Shown: one piece after another, positions 27,084 through 35,060 of the stretch
Layout of the letters: the number at the start of each line of letters is the position of its first letter
Numbering within the stretch: the first letter of the stretch is position 1
Assembly: GCA_017985935.1 (NCBI GenBank)
Contig: JAGNWT010000012.1
Coordinates: forward strand, 23,286-66,218
Origin: Anaerolineales bacterium
GTDB lineage: Bacteria; Chloroflexota; Anaerolineae; Anaerolineales; Villigracilaceae
Length of the DNA stretch: 42,933 bases
Direction of reading: 5' to 3'
Made by a program: the position numbers and the translations under genes
The notes under the pieces: model-generated
What the model was told of the DNA's origin: nothing
Seen by the model: only the letters and a program-made list of their open reading frames with translations
Database searches by the model: none

Positions 27084-28340
27084 TTAATCCAAATTTCGAA
27101 CGGCGGGATGAGTGAGCCCAAGCAGGATCATGAGGATGGTGCCAGCGCCACCGATCAAAAAAACGATTGGTGCACCGAACTGGTCAGTTGCCCAGCCAGC
27201 GAGCGCAAAGCCAACAGGCAGCAAGACCCACGAACCAAGTGAATCGATGGCATAGACACGTCCCAATTTATCATGCGGGACCATTTCCTGCAAAGTGTTA
27301 TTCCAAACCAATCCAAATACATTGAAGAAAAATCCAAAAGCGAACATGGCACCGATCAAAATTGGGATGGGAAGTTTCAAGCCAAACAGCAGGAGCAGCA
27401 CGCCATTTACCAGGATGGAAAGGTAACCCAGCAAGCCACGGCGGCGCAGGCGTTTGTATTGACCCAGCCAAAGCGCACTGAGCACATACCCAACAGAGAA
27501 TGCTGAACCGAACCAGCCCATCACAGCCACATCCGCACCCAGGTCATCCTTGATGAGGAAGGGCATGGACACGGCACGCGGGCTGGCTTCCATGATGTTC
27601 AGGATGCCAAAAATCAGGATGGTGATCCAAATCCAGGGGACGGTAATGATGGCATCCCAGCCTTCGCGCAGGTCTGCGATTCCCTGCCTGATCGTCTCGC
27701 GCATGGAATGAGCCTTCGTGGATACCGCAACCTGACTTTCTGTCTTTGGGGTGTCTTTTAATCCCATGCGCAAAATCAGGAAAACGCACAAGGCGGAGAT
27801 AAAGAACGAGAGCGCATCCAACCCAAATGCGAGAGAGGTACCACCAACAGCCACCAGCGATGCCCCGGCAATCGGACCGAGGACTCCCATCATTCGTTGA
27901 CTGAGTCCATTCAACGAGTTGGCGCTGGTCAACATATCGGGCGGTGTGATCTGCGGAATAACGGCGTTATAGGCAGGGAAGAAAAAGGCTTCGACGAATC
28001 CGAAGATCAGGCTGGCGACGTAAATATGCCAGATTTCCAAAACGTCGAGCCAGGCAAAAACAGCAATAAATGTAACCACCGTCCCGCTGAGTAGATCGGA
28101 AAGAAACATAATGCGGATACGTGGAAAACGATCCACGACAATGCCGCCGATAAGTATGAAAAGCAAAAGTGGAATTTGCGAAAGTACCAGAACCGTACCC
28201 ATGGCGGTGGCGGAACCTGTCTTTTCAAGAACCCACCACGCAAGGGTGATGCGATGAAGATTATCACCTAATCGGGAAATCGTCTGTCCTGTCCACAGTA
28301 AGGCAAAGGGACGGTGCGTGAAAGCACGCAGAAAATTCAT
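27084..28340 (-). CDS. MFS transporter, MFS_3-like exporter
   Basis: Twelve-helix major facilitator protein of 418 residues, of the enterobactin-exporter/macrolide-efflux-like type that starts FTHRPFALLWTGQTISRLGDN. The loop after helix 2 reads GIVVDRFPRIRIM, the usual D-R motif. The substrate is unknown. The start at 28340 is eight bases after a minus-strand TATACT (28354-28349) with no Shine-Dalgarno; an ATG at 28358 lies upstream of that box and is rejected. It is divergent from padR, which might control it. degV lies directly downstream. Confidence 0.82.
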   Translation of the reverse strand: MNFLRAFTHRPFALLWTGQTISRLGDNLHRITLAWWVLEKTGSATAMGTVLVLSQIPLLLFILIGGIVVDRFPRIRIMFLSDLLSGTVVTFIAVFAWLDVLEIWHIYVASLIFGFVEAFFFPAYNAVIPQITPPDMLTSANSLNGLSQRMMGVLGPIAGASLVAVGGTSLAFGLDALSFFISALCVFLILRMGLKDTPKTESQVAVSTKAHSMRETIRQGIADLREGWDAIITVPWIWITILIFGILNIMEASPRAVSMPFLIKDDLGADVAVMGWFGSAFSVGYVLSALWLGQYKRLRRRGLLGYLSILVNGVLLLLFGLKLPIPILIGAMFAFGFFFNVFGLVWNNTLQEMVPHDKLGRVYAIDSLGSWVLLPVGFALAGWATDQFGAPIVFLIGGAGTILMILLGLTHPAVRNLD

Positions 28341-28376
28341 AGGTCGCGAGTATAGCATAAAGCCTATACTTTTCCC

Positions 28377-28405
28377 TTGACATAGTGTGTATCACACAGT
28401 ATAAT
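28377..28405 (+). promoter_or_regulatory. padR promoter with internal palindrome
   Basis: Perfect consensus promoter: TTGACA (28377-28382), 17-bp spacer, TATAAT (28400-28405). The spacer holds the palindrome GTGTG-TAT-CACAC (28385-28397), a likely operator. PadR proteins commonly repress their own promoters. Confidence 0.82.
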
Positions 28406-28422
28406 GCGACAAAGGTTGAGAT

Positions 28423-28752
28423 ATGACAAACAACGAATCGCTTGAAAATGTTACTCTGGAGTTAAGGCGCGGCGTGATCGTGCTTGCGGTACTCAGTCAA
28501 TTGAGCAGCGAACAATATGGATACTCGCTATTGAAGCTGCTCGCCGATCAAGGGCTGGATGTGGATCAGGGAACGCTCTACCCCCTGCTCCGCAGGCTTG
28601 AAACGCAGGGCTACCTGCAATCGGTCTGGAAGCTCGAAGAGGCGCGCCCCCGTCGTTATTATGTGATCAGCCCGGAAGGAAAAAAAGTCCTGCCGAAGTT
28701 GAAAAAAGAATGGGCTGGCATTGTAGCCGTTATGGACAAGATGCTGGCGTAG
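28423..28752 (+). CDS. PadR-family transcriptional regulator
   Basis: Winged-helix DNA-binding regulator of 109 residues. Typical elements are AVLSQLSSEQYGYSLLKLL (helices 1-2), GLDVDQGTLYPLLRRLETQGYLQS (recognition helix and wing) and RRYYVISPEGKKVL. The C-terminal helix mediates dimerisation. It is the short type without the C-terminal ligand domain. The promoter carries a palindrome that would suit self-repression. Cotranscribed with the following HAAS-type gene, 13 bases away, an association known for this pair. Confidence 0.9.
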   Translation: MTNNESLENVTLELRRGVIVLAVLSQLSSEQYGYSLLKLLADQGLDVDQGTLYPLLRRLETQGYLQSVWKLEEARPRRYYVISPEGKKVLPKLKKEWAGIVAVMDKMLA

Positions 28753-28765
28753 AAAGGAAACCACC

Positions 28766-29785
28766 ATGAACCTGATAGATCGTTACGTTACTGAAGTCGG
28801 AAAGAATCTGCCGCTCTTGAAAGGGCGCGAGGATATCGAAAAGGAATTGAGATCCACGCTCGAGGATATGCTTGAAGACCGGACGCAAAAAACCGCCCGC
28901 CCGCGCGATGAAGCCATGGAGATCGAAGTACTGAAGGAATATGGCTCACCCCAAAAAGTGGCGGCAACCTACAACCCGCAGCCTTATCTCATCGGACCCA
29001 AACTGTTCCCGTTCTTCCTGTTCGTCTTGAAGATCGTGGTCACCGTTGTTGTATCTGTGATGCTGGTGCTGGCAGGCGTTCAGGCTGTGATGGATACTCC
29101 ATTCATGGGCGGGGATTTTGTGAAGATCATCGGTCAGGGGTTAAGCAACGCCTTCTCGGCTGCCATCGCAGCATTTGGGAATTTGGTATTGATCTTTGCA
29201 ATTTTGGAGCGCACCCTCCCTGAAAAAGAGTTTGGCTCATTTAGCGATGAAAAAGACTGGGACCCCGCCTCGCTCGCCAAGGAGCCAGACCCAGACGCGG
29301 TCAGCCGCTTTGAACTCATCACGGAGATCGTCTTTACTTTCGTGGCTCTAGCCATCTTGAACTTATACCCGCAGTGGCTGGGCATGTACTTCTTCACAAA
29401 CGGCGAACAGACTTTCATCCCGCTATTCACGGATGCCTTCTTCAAGTTCGTGCCGTGGATCAATGTGACTCTGGTCGCTCAGATCCTGCTGGATGTTTAT
29501 CTCCTGCGCAACGCAGCCTGGACCAACCTGACGCGCATTTTCAACATCCTGATCGATTCCGCCAGTCTCGTCTTGACGGTCATTCTGCTTCGCACCCCGA
29601 ATATCATCGCCATCACCGCAGAGTCCTTCATCAACGGTCCCTTCACCCCAGAGCAGGGCGAGATATTCCAGACCATTGCCACTCTCACTGTCCCCATCGT
29701 CTTTGCGATCATAATCATCATCCAAAGCATCGAGGTTGCAAAATCCATTTACCGCTTATTCAAGGTTAACTACCGAACCAAGTAA
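28766..29785 (+). CDS. DUF1700/HAAS-like membrane protein
   Basis: Membrane protein of 339 residues, partner of PadR. The N-terminal 75 residues form the helical HAAS-like (DUF1700) region, MNLIDRYVTEVGKNLP and DIEKELRSTLEDMLEDR, with a GSPQKVAATY end. About six hydrophobic segments follow. In related systems the PadR gene controls this envelope protein, whose function is not established. AAAGGA precedes the ATG. The gene ends in a perfect palindromic terminator. Confidence 0.75.
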   Translation: MNLIDRYVTEVGKNLPLLKGREDIEKELRSTLEDMLEDRTQKTARPRDEAMEIEVLKEYGSPQKVAATYNPQPYLIGPKLFPFFLFVLKIVVTVVVSVMLVLAGVQAVMDTPFMGGDFVKIIGQGLSNAFSAAIAAFGNLVLIFAILERTLPEKEFGSFSDEKDWDPASLAKEPDPDAVSRFELITEIVFTFVALAILNLYPQWLGMYFFTNGEQTFIPLFTDAFFKFVPWINVTLVAQILLDVYLLRNAAWTNLTRIFNILIDSASLVLTVILLRTPNIIAITAESFINGPFTPEQGEIFQTIATLTVPIVFAIIIIIQSIEVAKSIYRLFKVNYRTK

Positions 29786-29793
29786 ACCTATGT

Positions 29794-29841
29794 AAACTAA
29801 AAAGAGACCGTCACCTGCAGGTGACGGTCTCTTTTTAGTTT
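29794..29841. terminator. 48-bp perfect palindrome, bidirectional terminator
   Basis: A 24-bp arm (29794-29817) is followed at once by its exact complement (29818-29841), with no loop. Core GAGACCGTCACCTG pairs with CAGGTGACGGTCTC, flanked by A and T runs. It lies between convergent HAAS-like and fakA-like genes. Confidence 0.92.
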
Positions 29842-29849
29842 CGCAAATC

Positions 29850-31511
29850 CTATTCGATCGAGATCAGGAATTGGTAATGCGGCTGTCCGCCTTCCTGCAC
29901 TTCGATCTCAAGGTTCGAGTATTTTCCGCTGATCACATCCTTGATGCGGTTTGCTTCAGCGTGCGACATTCCCTCGCCGTGGAACAGCGTGACCAGTTCA
30001 TGCTCGGCAGCATCTGCTTTTTCGAGCAATCCCATGACTCCCTGCTCAACCGTCTCGGCTGAGACAACGAGTTTTCCATCCAACAGGGCGATCACCTGCC
30101 CGTCACGGACGCTCACGCCGTCGATCTCCACCGTGCGCGTGGCGACGGTGACTTCACCTGTCTTCACGTTCGCCATCGCTTTCGCCATTTTCTCAGCGAC
30201 CGCATTCAGGTCACCATCTGGAGAGAGCGAGAGCATGGCGGCAAGTCCCTGTGGAACGGTGCGAGTCGGCACCACTGCCACCTGCTTCACGGTCACTTCC
30301 TTCGCCTGATTCGCGGCGAGGATAATGTTCTTGTTGTTCGGCAGGATGATGACCTTATCCGTCGGCAGATTTTCAAATGAACTCAAAATATCCTGAGTGG
30401 ACGGGTTCATTGTCTGCCCGCCCGGCACAATGGCGGCAACACCCAAACTGGCAAAAATGCGGCTTAGGCCGGTACCCGGCGATACCACCACCACGGCAAT
30501 CTGTCCCGGCTCGACCGTGGTGAACTGCAACTCGGCAGACTTTTGAATATCATCCATTTGTGCGAGCAGATTCTCAATGGCCACCTTTGTTACCGTGCCG
30601 ATGCCCATGATGTAATCGATTGGTTCATAACGCTTCTCTGTCGGCACATGGATGTGCATGCGGTACATCCCTTCGCCCTCCCCCACCTGGATCGAAGTAC
30701 CCATTTCCTCAAGCCGTCCATAGAACGACTCCAAATTCAATTCACCGTTCGGGACAAAGTCAACCACCACTTCAAAGTCTTGTCCCTCTTCCACTTCATC
30801 CATCGCATCTTGAAGATTCATCGCGGAGAGCGACTGCACACTGATGGTCGGCGTTTCAAGTGATTCGCCGTACACATGGCGCAGCATCCCTTCAAGAATG
30901 AAGAATAACCCCTTGCCGCCGGAATCCACCACGCCTGCCTGCTTGAGGACCGGGAGCAGTTCCGGCGTCTTCTTGACCGCCTCATCTGCAGCTTTGACCG
31001 CGATCTCAAGGATCTCTATCGCATCCTGCGTTGACCCAAGGGCTGCTTCTGTTGCAATGGCAACTTCCTTGATGACGGTCAGGATCGTCCCTTCGACCGG
31101 ACGGACGACTCCTTTATAGGCTGTATCACGCGCTTCTCCAAATGCCTTGACCAATGTCGCGGCATCGAGCGTGGCTTTGTCATGCACGCCGCGTGAAAAT
31201 CCGCGCAGGATCTGGCTGGTGATCACGCCTGAGTTTCCACGCGCGCCCATTAGTGCGCCCTTGGAAACCATCGCTGCCATCTCGCTTAGATTCCGCACCC
31301 CCGAATCCTTCACCTCGTTCCAAGCAGCTTGAAGGGTCAGCACCATGTTCGTGCCGGTATCGCCGTCTGGGACGGGAAAAACGTTCAAAGAGTTGACGAT
31401 CTGCTGGTTCGTGCGCAACCAGGTCAGCCCGGCATCAACAAGACGCTTGAGCGATTGACCATCAATTGGCATTCTACGCAACTTCTCTACGCGAGCGGTA
31501 TCCACAGCCAT
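29850..31511 (-). CDS. fakA: FakA/YloV-like fatty acid kinase (DAK2 domain)
   Basis: Kinase that phosphorylates fatty acids bound to FakB/DegV, feeding phospholipid synthesis. Length is 553 residues, as usual for FakA/YloV. The DhaL/DAK2 nucleotide site is at residues 48-56 (PDGDTGTNM), with MGARGNSGVI nearby. The middle and C-terminal parts match the FakA-specific regions, such as PNGELNLESFYGRLEEMG and the ILPNNKNIILAANQA segment. Its Shine-Dalgarno overlaps the asp23 stop codon, 14 bases away. The asp23-fakA pair is conserved in Firmicutes, and a DegV is encoded 2.8 kb away. Confidence 0.92.
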   Translation of the reverse strand: MAVDTARVEKLRRMPIDGQSLKRLVDAGLTWLRTNQQIVNSLNVFPVPDGDTGTNMVLTLQAAWNEVKDSGVRNLSEMAAMVSKGALMGARGNSGVITSQILRGFSRGVHDKATLDAATLVKAFGEARDTAYKGVVRPVEGTILTVIKEVAIATEAALGSTQDAIEILEIAVKAADEAVKKTPELLPVLKQAGVVDSGGKGLFFILEGMLRHVYGESLETPTISVQSLSAMNLQDAMDEVEEGQDFEVVVDFVPNGELNLESFYGRLEEMGTSIQVGEGEGMYRMHIHVPTEKRYEPIDYIMGIGTVTKVAIENLLAQMDDIQKSAELQFTTVEPGQIAVVVVSPGTGLSRIFASLGVAAIVPGGQTMNPSTQDILSSFENLPTDKVIILPNNKNIILAANQAKEVTVKQVAVVPTRTVPQGLAAMLSLSPDGDLNAVAEKMAKAMANVKTGEVTVATRTVEIDGVSVRDGQVIALLDGKLVVSAETVEQGVMGLLEKADAAEHELVTLFHGEGMSHAEANRIKDVISGKYSNLEIEVQEGGQPHYQFLISIE

Positions 31512-31525
31512 AAGGTTTCTCTCTC

Positions 31526-31882
31526 CTAATCTGTATCGCTGACGCGCAATCCCGCCACATGCACATTGACGGAGTTGACATGCAATCCAAGCGCCTTTTC
31601 AACATGGAAGCGCACAGTGTTCGCCACGCTTTGCGCCACCGAGTTGATGCGCGTTCCATATTCAACTATGACGTTGATATCAATATCGATGTCATCGCCC
31701 TTATAGCGGACGGTGATGCCCCGCGAAGGTTCGCGGGTGATCGTGGAGACGATGCCATCCGTCAGATTCTTTGGCGCAAGACCGACCACGCCGTAGGACT
31801 CAAGGGTGGCAAAATATGCGATCGTTGCCACCGCGTTCGGCGAGATGTGGATCCCGCCCAAAATTGTATTATCTTCGCCCAT
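31526..31882 (-). CDS. Asp23/Gls24 family envelope stress protein
   Basis: Small protein of 118 residues from ATG 31882, which has GAGG five bases upstream; a longer frame to 31909 lacks a site. Family hallmarks are IHISPNAVATIAYFATLESYGVVG and the C-terminal VNSVNVHVAGLRVSD. In Staphylococcus the Asp23 protein coats the inner membrane, while the YloU type of Bacillus precedes FakA. It is divergent from rpmB and the first gene of a pair with fakA, matching the Bacillus rpmB-yloU-yloV order. Its exact role is unclear. Confidence 0.88.
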   Translation of the reverse strand: MGEDNTILGGIHISPNAVATIAYFATLESYGVVGLAPKNLTDGIVSTITREPSRGITVRYKGDDIDIDINVIVEYGTRINSVAQSVANTVRFHVEKALGLHVNSVNVHVAGLRVSDTD

Positions 31883-31959
31883 GTTTTCCTCGTAAATTAT
31901 GACTTCCAAAACCCGAAGTCTGGTTGATTTATTTCCTGTTCCTATTTTAACATCTTTAC

Positions 31960-31988
31960 TTGAAGAAGGTTGCGTTGTATGGTAAAAT
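31960..31988 (+). promoter_or_regulatory. rpmB promoter
   Basis: TTGAAG (31960-31965), 17-bp spacer, TAAAAT (31983-31988). The leader of about 55 nt holds the perfect palindrome GGCGACGTCGCC (32007-32018). Confidence 0.7.
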
Positions 31989-32049
31989 CCCGTGCCTTTG
32001 AAAAGAGGCGACGTCGCCCGGAATCATTGTTTGAAAGGAAGTATCTACC

Positions 32050-32235
32050 ATGGCAAAATGCAGCACCTGCGGTAAAGCAACCACCTTTGGTCATAACCGT
32101 TCTTTTTCCCAACGTGCAACCAACCGTACGTTTAAGCCCAACCTGCAAAAGGTTTCGGTGATGGAAAAAGGCCGTCTGGTCAAGAAGGTCATGTGCGCCA
32201 AGTGCATCAAGACGCTCGGCAAATCTGCGGCATAA
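32050..32235 (+). CDS. rpmB: 50S ribosomal protein L28
   Basis: Ribosomal protein of the large subunit, 61 residues. The zinc-binding form is present: CSTCG at the N-terminus (Cys4, Cys7) and CAKC near the C-terminus (Cys49, Cys52). Conserved segments are GHNRSFSQRATNRTFKPNLQ and VKKVMCAKCIKTLGK. GAAAGGAAG precedes the ATG. It has its own promoter and terminator and is divergent from asp23-fakA, as in Firmicutes. Confidence 0.95.
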   Translation: MAKCSTCGKATTFGHNRSFSQRATNRTFKPNLQKVSVMEKGRLVKKVMCAKCIKTLGKSAA

Positions 32236-32262
32236 GGTTTGTTTTTCCCTTCGTATCAAAGG

Positions 32263-32285
32263 TCACGGCTCACGCCGTGATTTTT
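32263..32285 (+). terminator. rpmB terminator
   Basis: TCACGGC (32263-32269) and GCCGTGA (32274-32280), 4-nt loop, then five T. Confidence 0.85.
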
Positions 32286-32287
32286 GT

Positions 32288-32947
32288 TTAAGCGGACTCG
32301 CGCAATGCCCGCACCCCGCCAGCCACGCCTTGCGGGTGTTTGAAGGCGGCCGTGCCGGCTACAAAAACATCTGCCCCGGCACGACGCATCAGCGGCAGGG
32401 TGCTGACGTTGATGCCGCCATCCACTTCAAGGAAGGCAGTGGAACGCAGGGAATTCAACTTGTTGCGGATCTCTTCCACTTTGCCGATCATTTCGGGCAT
32501 GAAGGATTGACCGGAAAAACCGGGGGTGACACTCATTACAAGCACAAGATCTACAAATGGCAGAGCGGAGTCCAGCGCGGAAGCGGGCGTGAGCGGATTA
32601 AGAGTGACCCCAGCCTTGCAGCCCAAAGACTTGATTTTCTGGATGGTTTTCACCAGATCAGGACAGGTCTCCACATGAACCGTGAGATGGTCTGCGCCTG
32701 CCTTGGCAAACACTTCAAGATATTGATCTGGGTTTGAGATCATCAAGTGCACATCGAGCGGCAGTTTGGTGGCGCGCTTGCAGGCTTCCACGAATAGCGG
32801 GCCGATGGTGATCTGCGGGACGAAATGCCCATCCATGACATCCACATGAAGCCAGTCCACGCCCGCTGCTTCGCAGGCTGCGATCTCGTCTGCTAGGCGG
32901 GTGAAGTCTGCGGCAATGATGGATGGGGCGATCAGAAATTTATTCAT
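32288..32947 (-). CDS. rpe: Ribulose-phosphate 3-epimerase
   Basis: Interconverts ribulose 5-phosphate and xylulose 5-phosphate in the pentose phosphate pathway; metal-dependent TIM barrel. Length is 219 residues, normal. Motifs are IAPSIIAADF, HVDVMDGHFVPQITIGP (metal-binding His and Asp), HLMISNPDQY and EVDGGINVSTL. The ATG directly abuts the TAA of the upstream kinase gene (TAAATG), so translation is probably coupled and no separate ribosome-binding site is needed. The kinase-rpe-rpmB neighbourhood recalls the prkC-rpe-rpmB region of Bacillus. Confidence 0.95.
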   Translation of the reverse strand: MNKFLIAPSIIAADFTRLADEIAACEAAGVDWLHVDVMDGHFVPQITIGPLFVEACKRATKLPLDVHLMISNPDQYLEVFAKAGADHLTVHVETCPDLVKTIQKIKSLGCKAGVTLNPLTPASALDSALPFVDLVLVMSVTPGFSGQSFMPEMIGKVEEIRNKLNSLRSTAFLEVDGGINVSTLPLMRRAGADVFVAGTAAFKHPQGVAGGVRALRESA

Positions 32948-34066
32948 TTATCGGACGGGGGGATTGTAGGCGAAGTAAACCATCATCCAGAATGGGATCA
33001 GGCCGCCCACTGCCAGTAAAGCCAACAGGGAGAGTCCCACAGTGACCCAGTCAATTTCTTCGAAAGCGGTTTCTGCTTCCGCGTCGTCATGACCGGTTTC
33101 TTCGGGCACAGGATAAAACATGGGAGCAGTTTCCTGCCTGGGCGGTGCGGGAGCTTCTTTGGCAGGGAGTCTGCTGGAAACTTCCTGCGTGAGTTTTACA
33201 GGTTCTGAAACCGGCTTCACTACAACAGGCGCAACATCATCACGCTGGGTGCCAAAGCGCTGCAACACCCGCCCGAGTTGATCGGCTGTGCGATAACGGG
33301 CGGAAGGCTCTTTCGATAGAACCTTCATGATGATCTCTTCGAGGGCAACCGGGATATCGGGAATATATTCGCGGATCGGGATGGGGTCCGCATTGACATG
33401 CAGGCGGGCCAATTCATCTGGGGTGGTGGCGGTGAAGGGTGGTGTGCCGCTTAATAGCTCATACATGACCACGCCAATGGAATACACATCGGAAGCCGGC
33501 GAAGGCGCCTCACCTCGAGCCTGCTCGGGCGCGAAGTAAAGCGGTGATCCCCAAACGATGTCTGTACGCTCTCCAATGGAGATGGTAGCCAATGCGCGGG
33601 CGATCCCAAAGTCAGTGACCTTGAGCCGACCGTCTTTGGAAACCAGCATATTGTGCGGTTTGACATCACAATGGACAAGCCCTGCCCGATGCGCATACCC
33701 CAGCCCGGCACAAGCCTGAATAATGAGCGGGATGCCTGCTTCAACAGAAAAACGTCCGCGCTCGCGGATCAATTGTTTGAGGTCTTTGCCGGGAATATAC
33801 TCCATCACAATGTAGAGCAGGTTATCGGCAAAACCAAAGTCGTGCACAGTGACAATGTTGGGATGTGAAAGGTTTGCCGCAGCGCGCGCCTCCATACGGA
33901 AGTTGCTCTGGAAATCGGCATTGCTGGAATAATCGCTCCGCAGCACTTTAATCGCAACAATGCGATCCAAAACCGGGTCGCGCGCGCGATAAACATCAGC
34001 CATTCCTCCCGTGCCGAGTTTTTCAAGTAGTTGATAACGATTACTGAGAAGTGCTCTCGCTTCCAT
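32948..34066 (-). CDS. Membrane-anchored Ser/Thr protein kinase, non-RD
   Basis: Hanks-type kinase of 372 residues. Kinase landmarks are GTGGMADVYRARD (glycine loop, 18-30), Lys40, Glu59, HCDVKPHN (132-139, catalytic Asp134 and Asn139), DFG (152-154) and APE (179-181). The usual HRD is HCD, so it lacks the Arg that senses activation-loop phosphorylation (non-RD type). A Pro-rich linker leads to one C-terminal membrane helix (about 343-365) and a seven-residue outside tail; there are no PASTA repeats. Position next to rpe suggests a PrkC counterpart. No PP2C phosphatase is nearby. The start is eight bases after TATAAT (34080-34075), so probably leaderless. Confidence 0.9.
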   Translation of the reverse strand: MEARALLSNRYQLLEKLGTGGMADVYRARDPVLDRIVAIKVLRSDYSSNADFQSNFRMEARAAANLSHPNIVTVHDFGFADNLLYIVMEYIPGKDLKQLIRERGRFSVEAGIPLIIQACAGLGYAHRAGLVHCDVKPHNMLVSKDGRLKVTDFGIARALATISIGERTDIVWGSPLYFAPEQARGEAPSPASDVYSIGVVMYELLSGTPPFTATTPDELARLHVNADPIPIREYIPDIPVALEEIIMKVLSKEPSARYRTADQLGRVLQRFGTQRDDVAPVVVKPVSEPVKLTQEVSSRLPAKEAPAPPRQETAPMFYPVPEETGHDDAEAETAFEEIDWVTVGLSLLALLAVGGLIPFWMMVYFAYNPPVR

Positions 34067-34074
34067 GAGAGCGG

Positions 34075-34107
34075 ATTATATCATCACGATTCTCACTCAG
34101 GTATAAT
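34075..34107. promoter_or_regulatory. Divergent leaderless promoters
   Basis: Minus-strand TATAAT (34080-34075) serves the kinase, with the ATG eight bases on. Plus-strand TATAAT (34102-34107) serves the lipid kinase, with the ATG seven bases on. The boxes are 21 bp apart, so each -35 region overlaps the other promoter. No clear -35 is seen for either. Confidence 0.65.
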
Positions 34108-34114
34108 CACCGCC

Positions 34115-35056
34115 ATGCGAAAGGGACTTTTACTCTACAATCCAGCGGCTGGACGCTATCCCGTCAGACGATTTGTGCGCGGAATCATTCATCCGCTCAA
34201 GGAGGCAGGCTGGAGTATTGAGATCGCAGAGACCGTCAGCGGCACTCACGCCACACAAACCGCCCATCAAGCGGCATCTGAAAAATACGATGCGGTCTTC
34301 GCCATCGGCGGTGACGGCACGATGGGACAGGTGGCAAGCGGGCTGATGGATTCTGAAACCGCGCTCGCCGTTCTTCCCGCCGGCACGACCAATGTCTGGG
34401 CGCTCGAACAGGGACAGAAACCCTTCAGCATCCTCAACTGGTGGGCGCTGCGTGAAAACGCCAAACTGCTTGCGAATGTCGAGCCACAGCGGGTGGATGT
34501 GGGCATGTGCAACGAACAGCCTTTTCTGCTTTGGGCAGGCGTAGGATTGGACGCGCAAGCCATCAGCAAGATCGAGCCGCGCCCCCGCTTTTTCAAGCAT
34601 ATCTCCGTTCCCCATTTTTTTGCCACCACCGTATGGGAAGCCACCTTCTGGCACGGGCTCGACCTGCGCGTGTACACCGACGGACATCTGGTGGAAGGTC
34701 ACTATCTTGTTGCCGTCGCCACCAACATCCGGCATTACGCGGGCGGCATGTCTTTGCTTTCTCCAGAGGCATTACTGGACGACAATGAAATGGATCTGTG
34801 GCTGCTCAGCGGCAATAATGTGGCTGACGCCCTGCGCCACTTTTTTGACCTTGTCGCCGGACGCCACCTCACATCCGATCAGGCGCGGCGCCTGCCATTC
34901 CACACGGCGCGGGTAGAATCAGATGCGCCCTTCTCCGTTCAAGTGGACGGCGACCCCGCGCTCGGCGGTCATCACGCCGACATCACCATAAAGCATCGCG
35001 CGCTGAAAGTGCTCATGCCAACCAATGCCTATTTTTTATTGAAACACAAGAAATAA
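34115..35056 (+). CDS. Diacylglycerol/lipid kinase (DagK/YegS-like)
   Basis: Cytosolic or membrane-associated lipid kinase of 313 residues from ATG 34115. The earlier frame to 34031 crosses the promoter and is rejected. The ATP-binding motif AIGGDGTMGQVASGL and VLPAGTTN lie in the catalytic DAGK domain, and VGLDAQAISKI and the C-terminal VQVDGDP are conserved in the YegS/DagK family. The substrate may be diacylglycerol or a related lipid. It starts a run with the SH3 and DUF971 genes. A leaderless start is likely. Confidence 0.88.
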   Translation: MRKGLLLYNPAAGRYPVRRFVRGIIHPLKEAGWSIEIAETVSGTHATQTAHQAASEKYDAVFAIGGDGTMGQVASGLMDSETALAVLPAGTTNVWALEQGQKPFSILNWWALRENAKLLANVEPQRVDVGMCNEQPFLLWAGVGLDAQAISKIEPRPRFFKHISVPHFFATTVWEATFWHGLDLRVYTDGHLVEGHYLVAVATNIRHYAGGMSLLSPEALLDDNEMDLWLLSGNNVADALRHFFDLVAGRHLTSDQARRLPFHTARVESDAPFSVQVDGDPALGGHHADITIKHRALKVLMPTNAYFLLKHKK

Positions 35057-35060
35057 ACTC

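Noticed and set aside
25274..29785. Bacteriocin or defence island suggested by CPBP protease, MFS and PadR
   Set aside because: No precursor peptide, modification enzyme, nuclease or other defence gene is present; neighbours are core genes.
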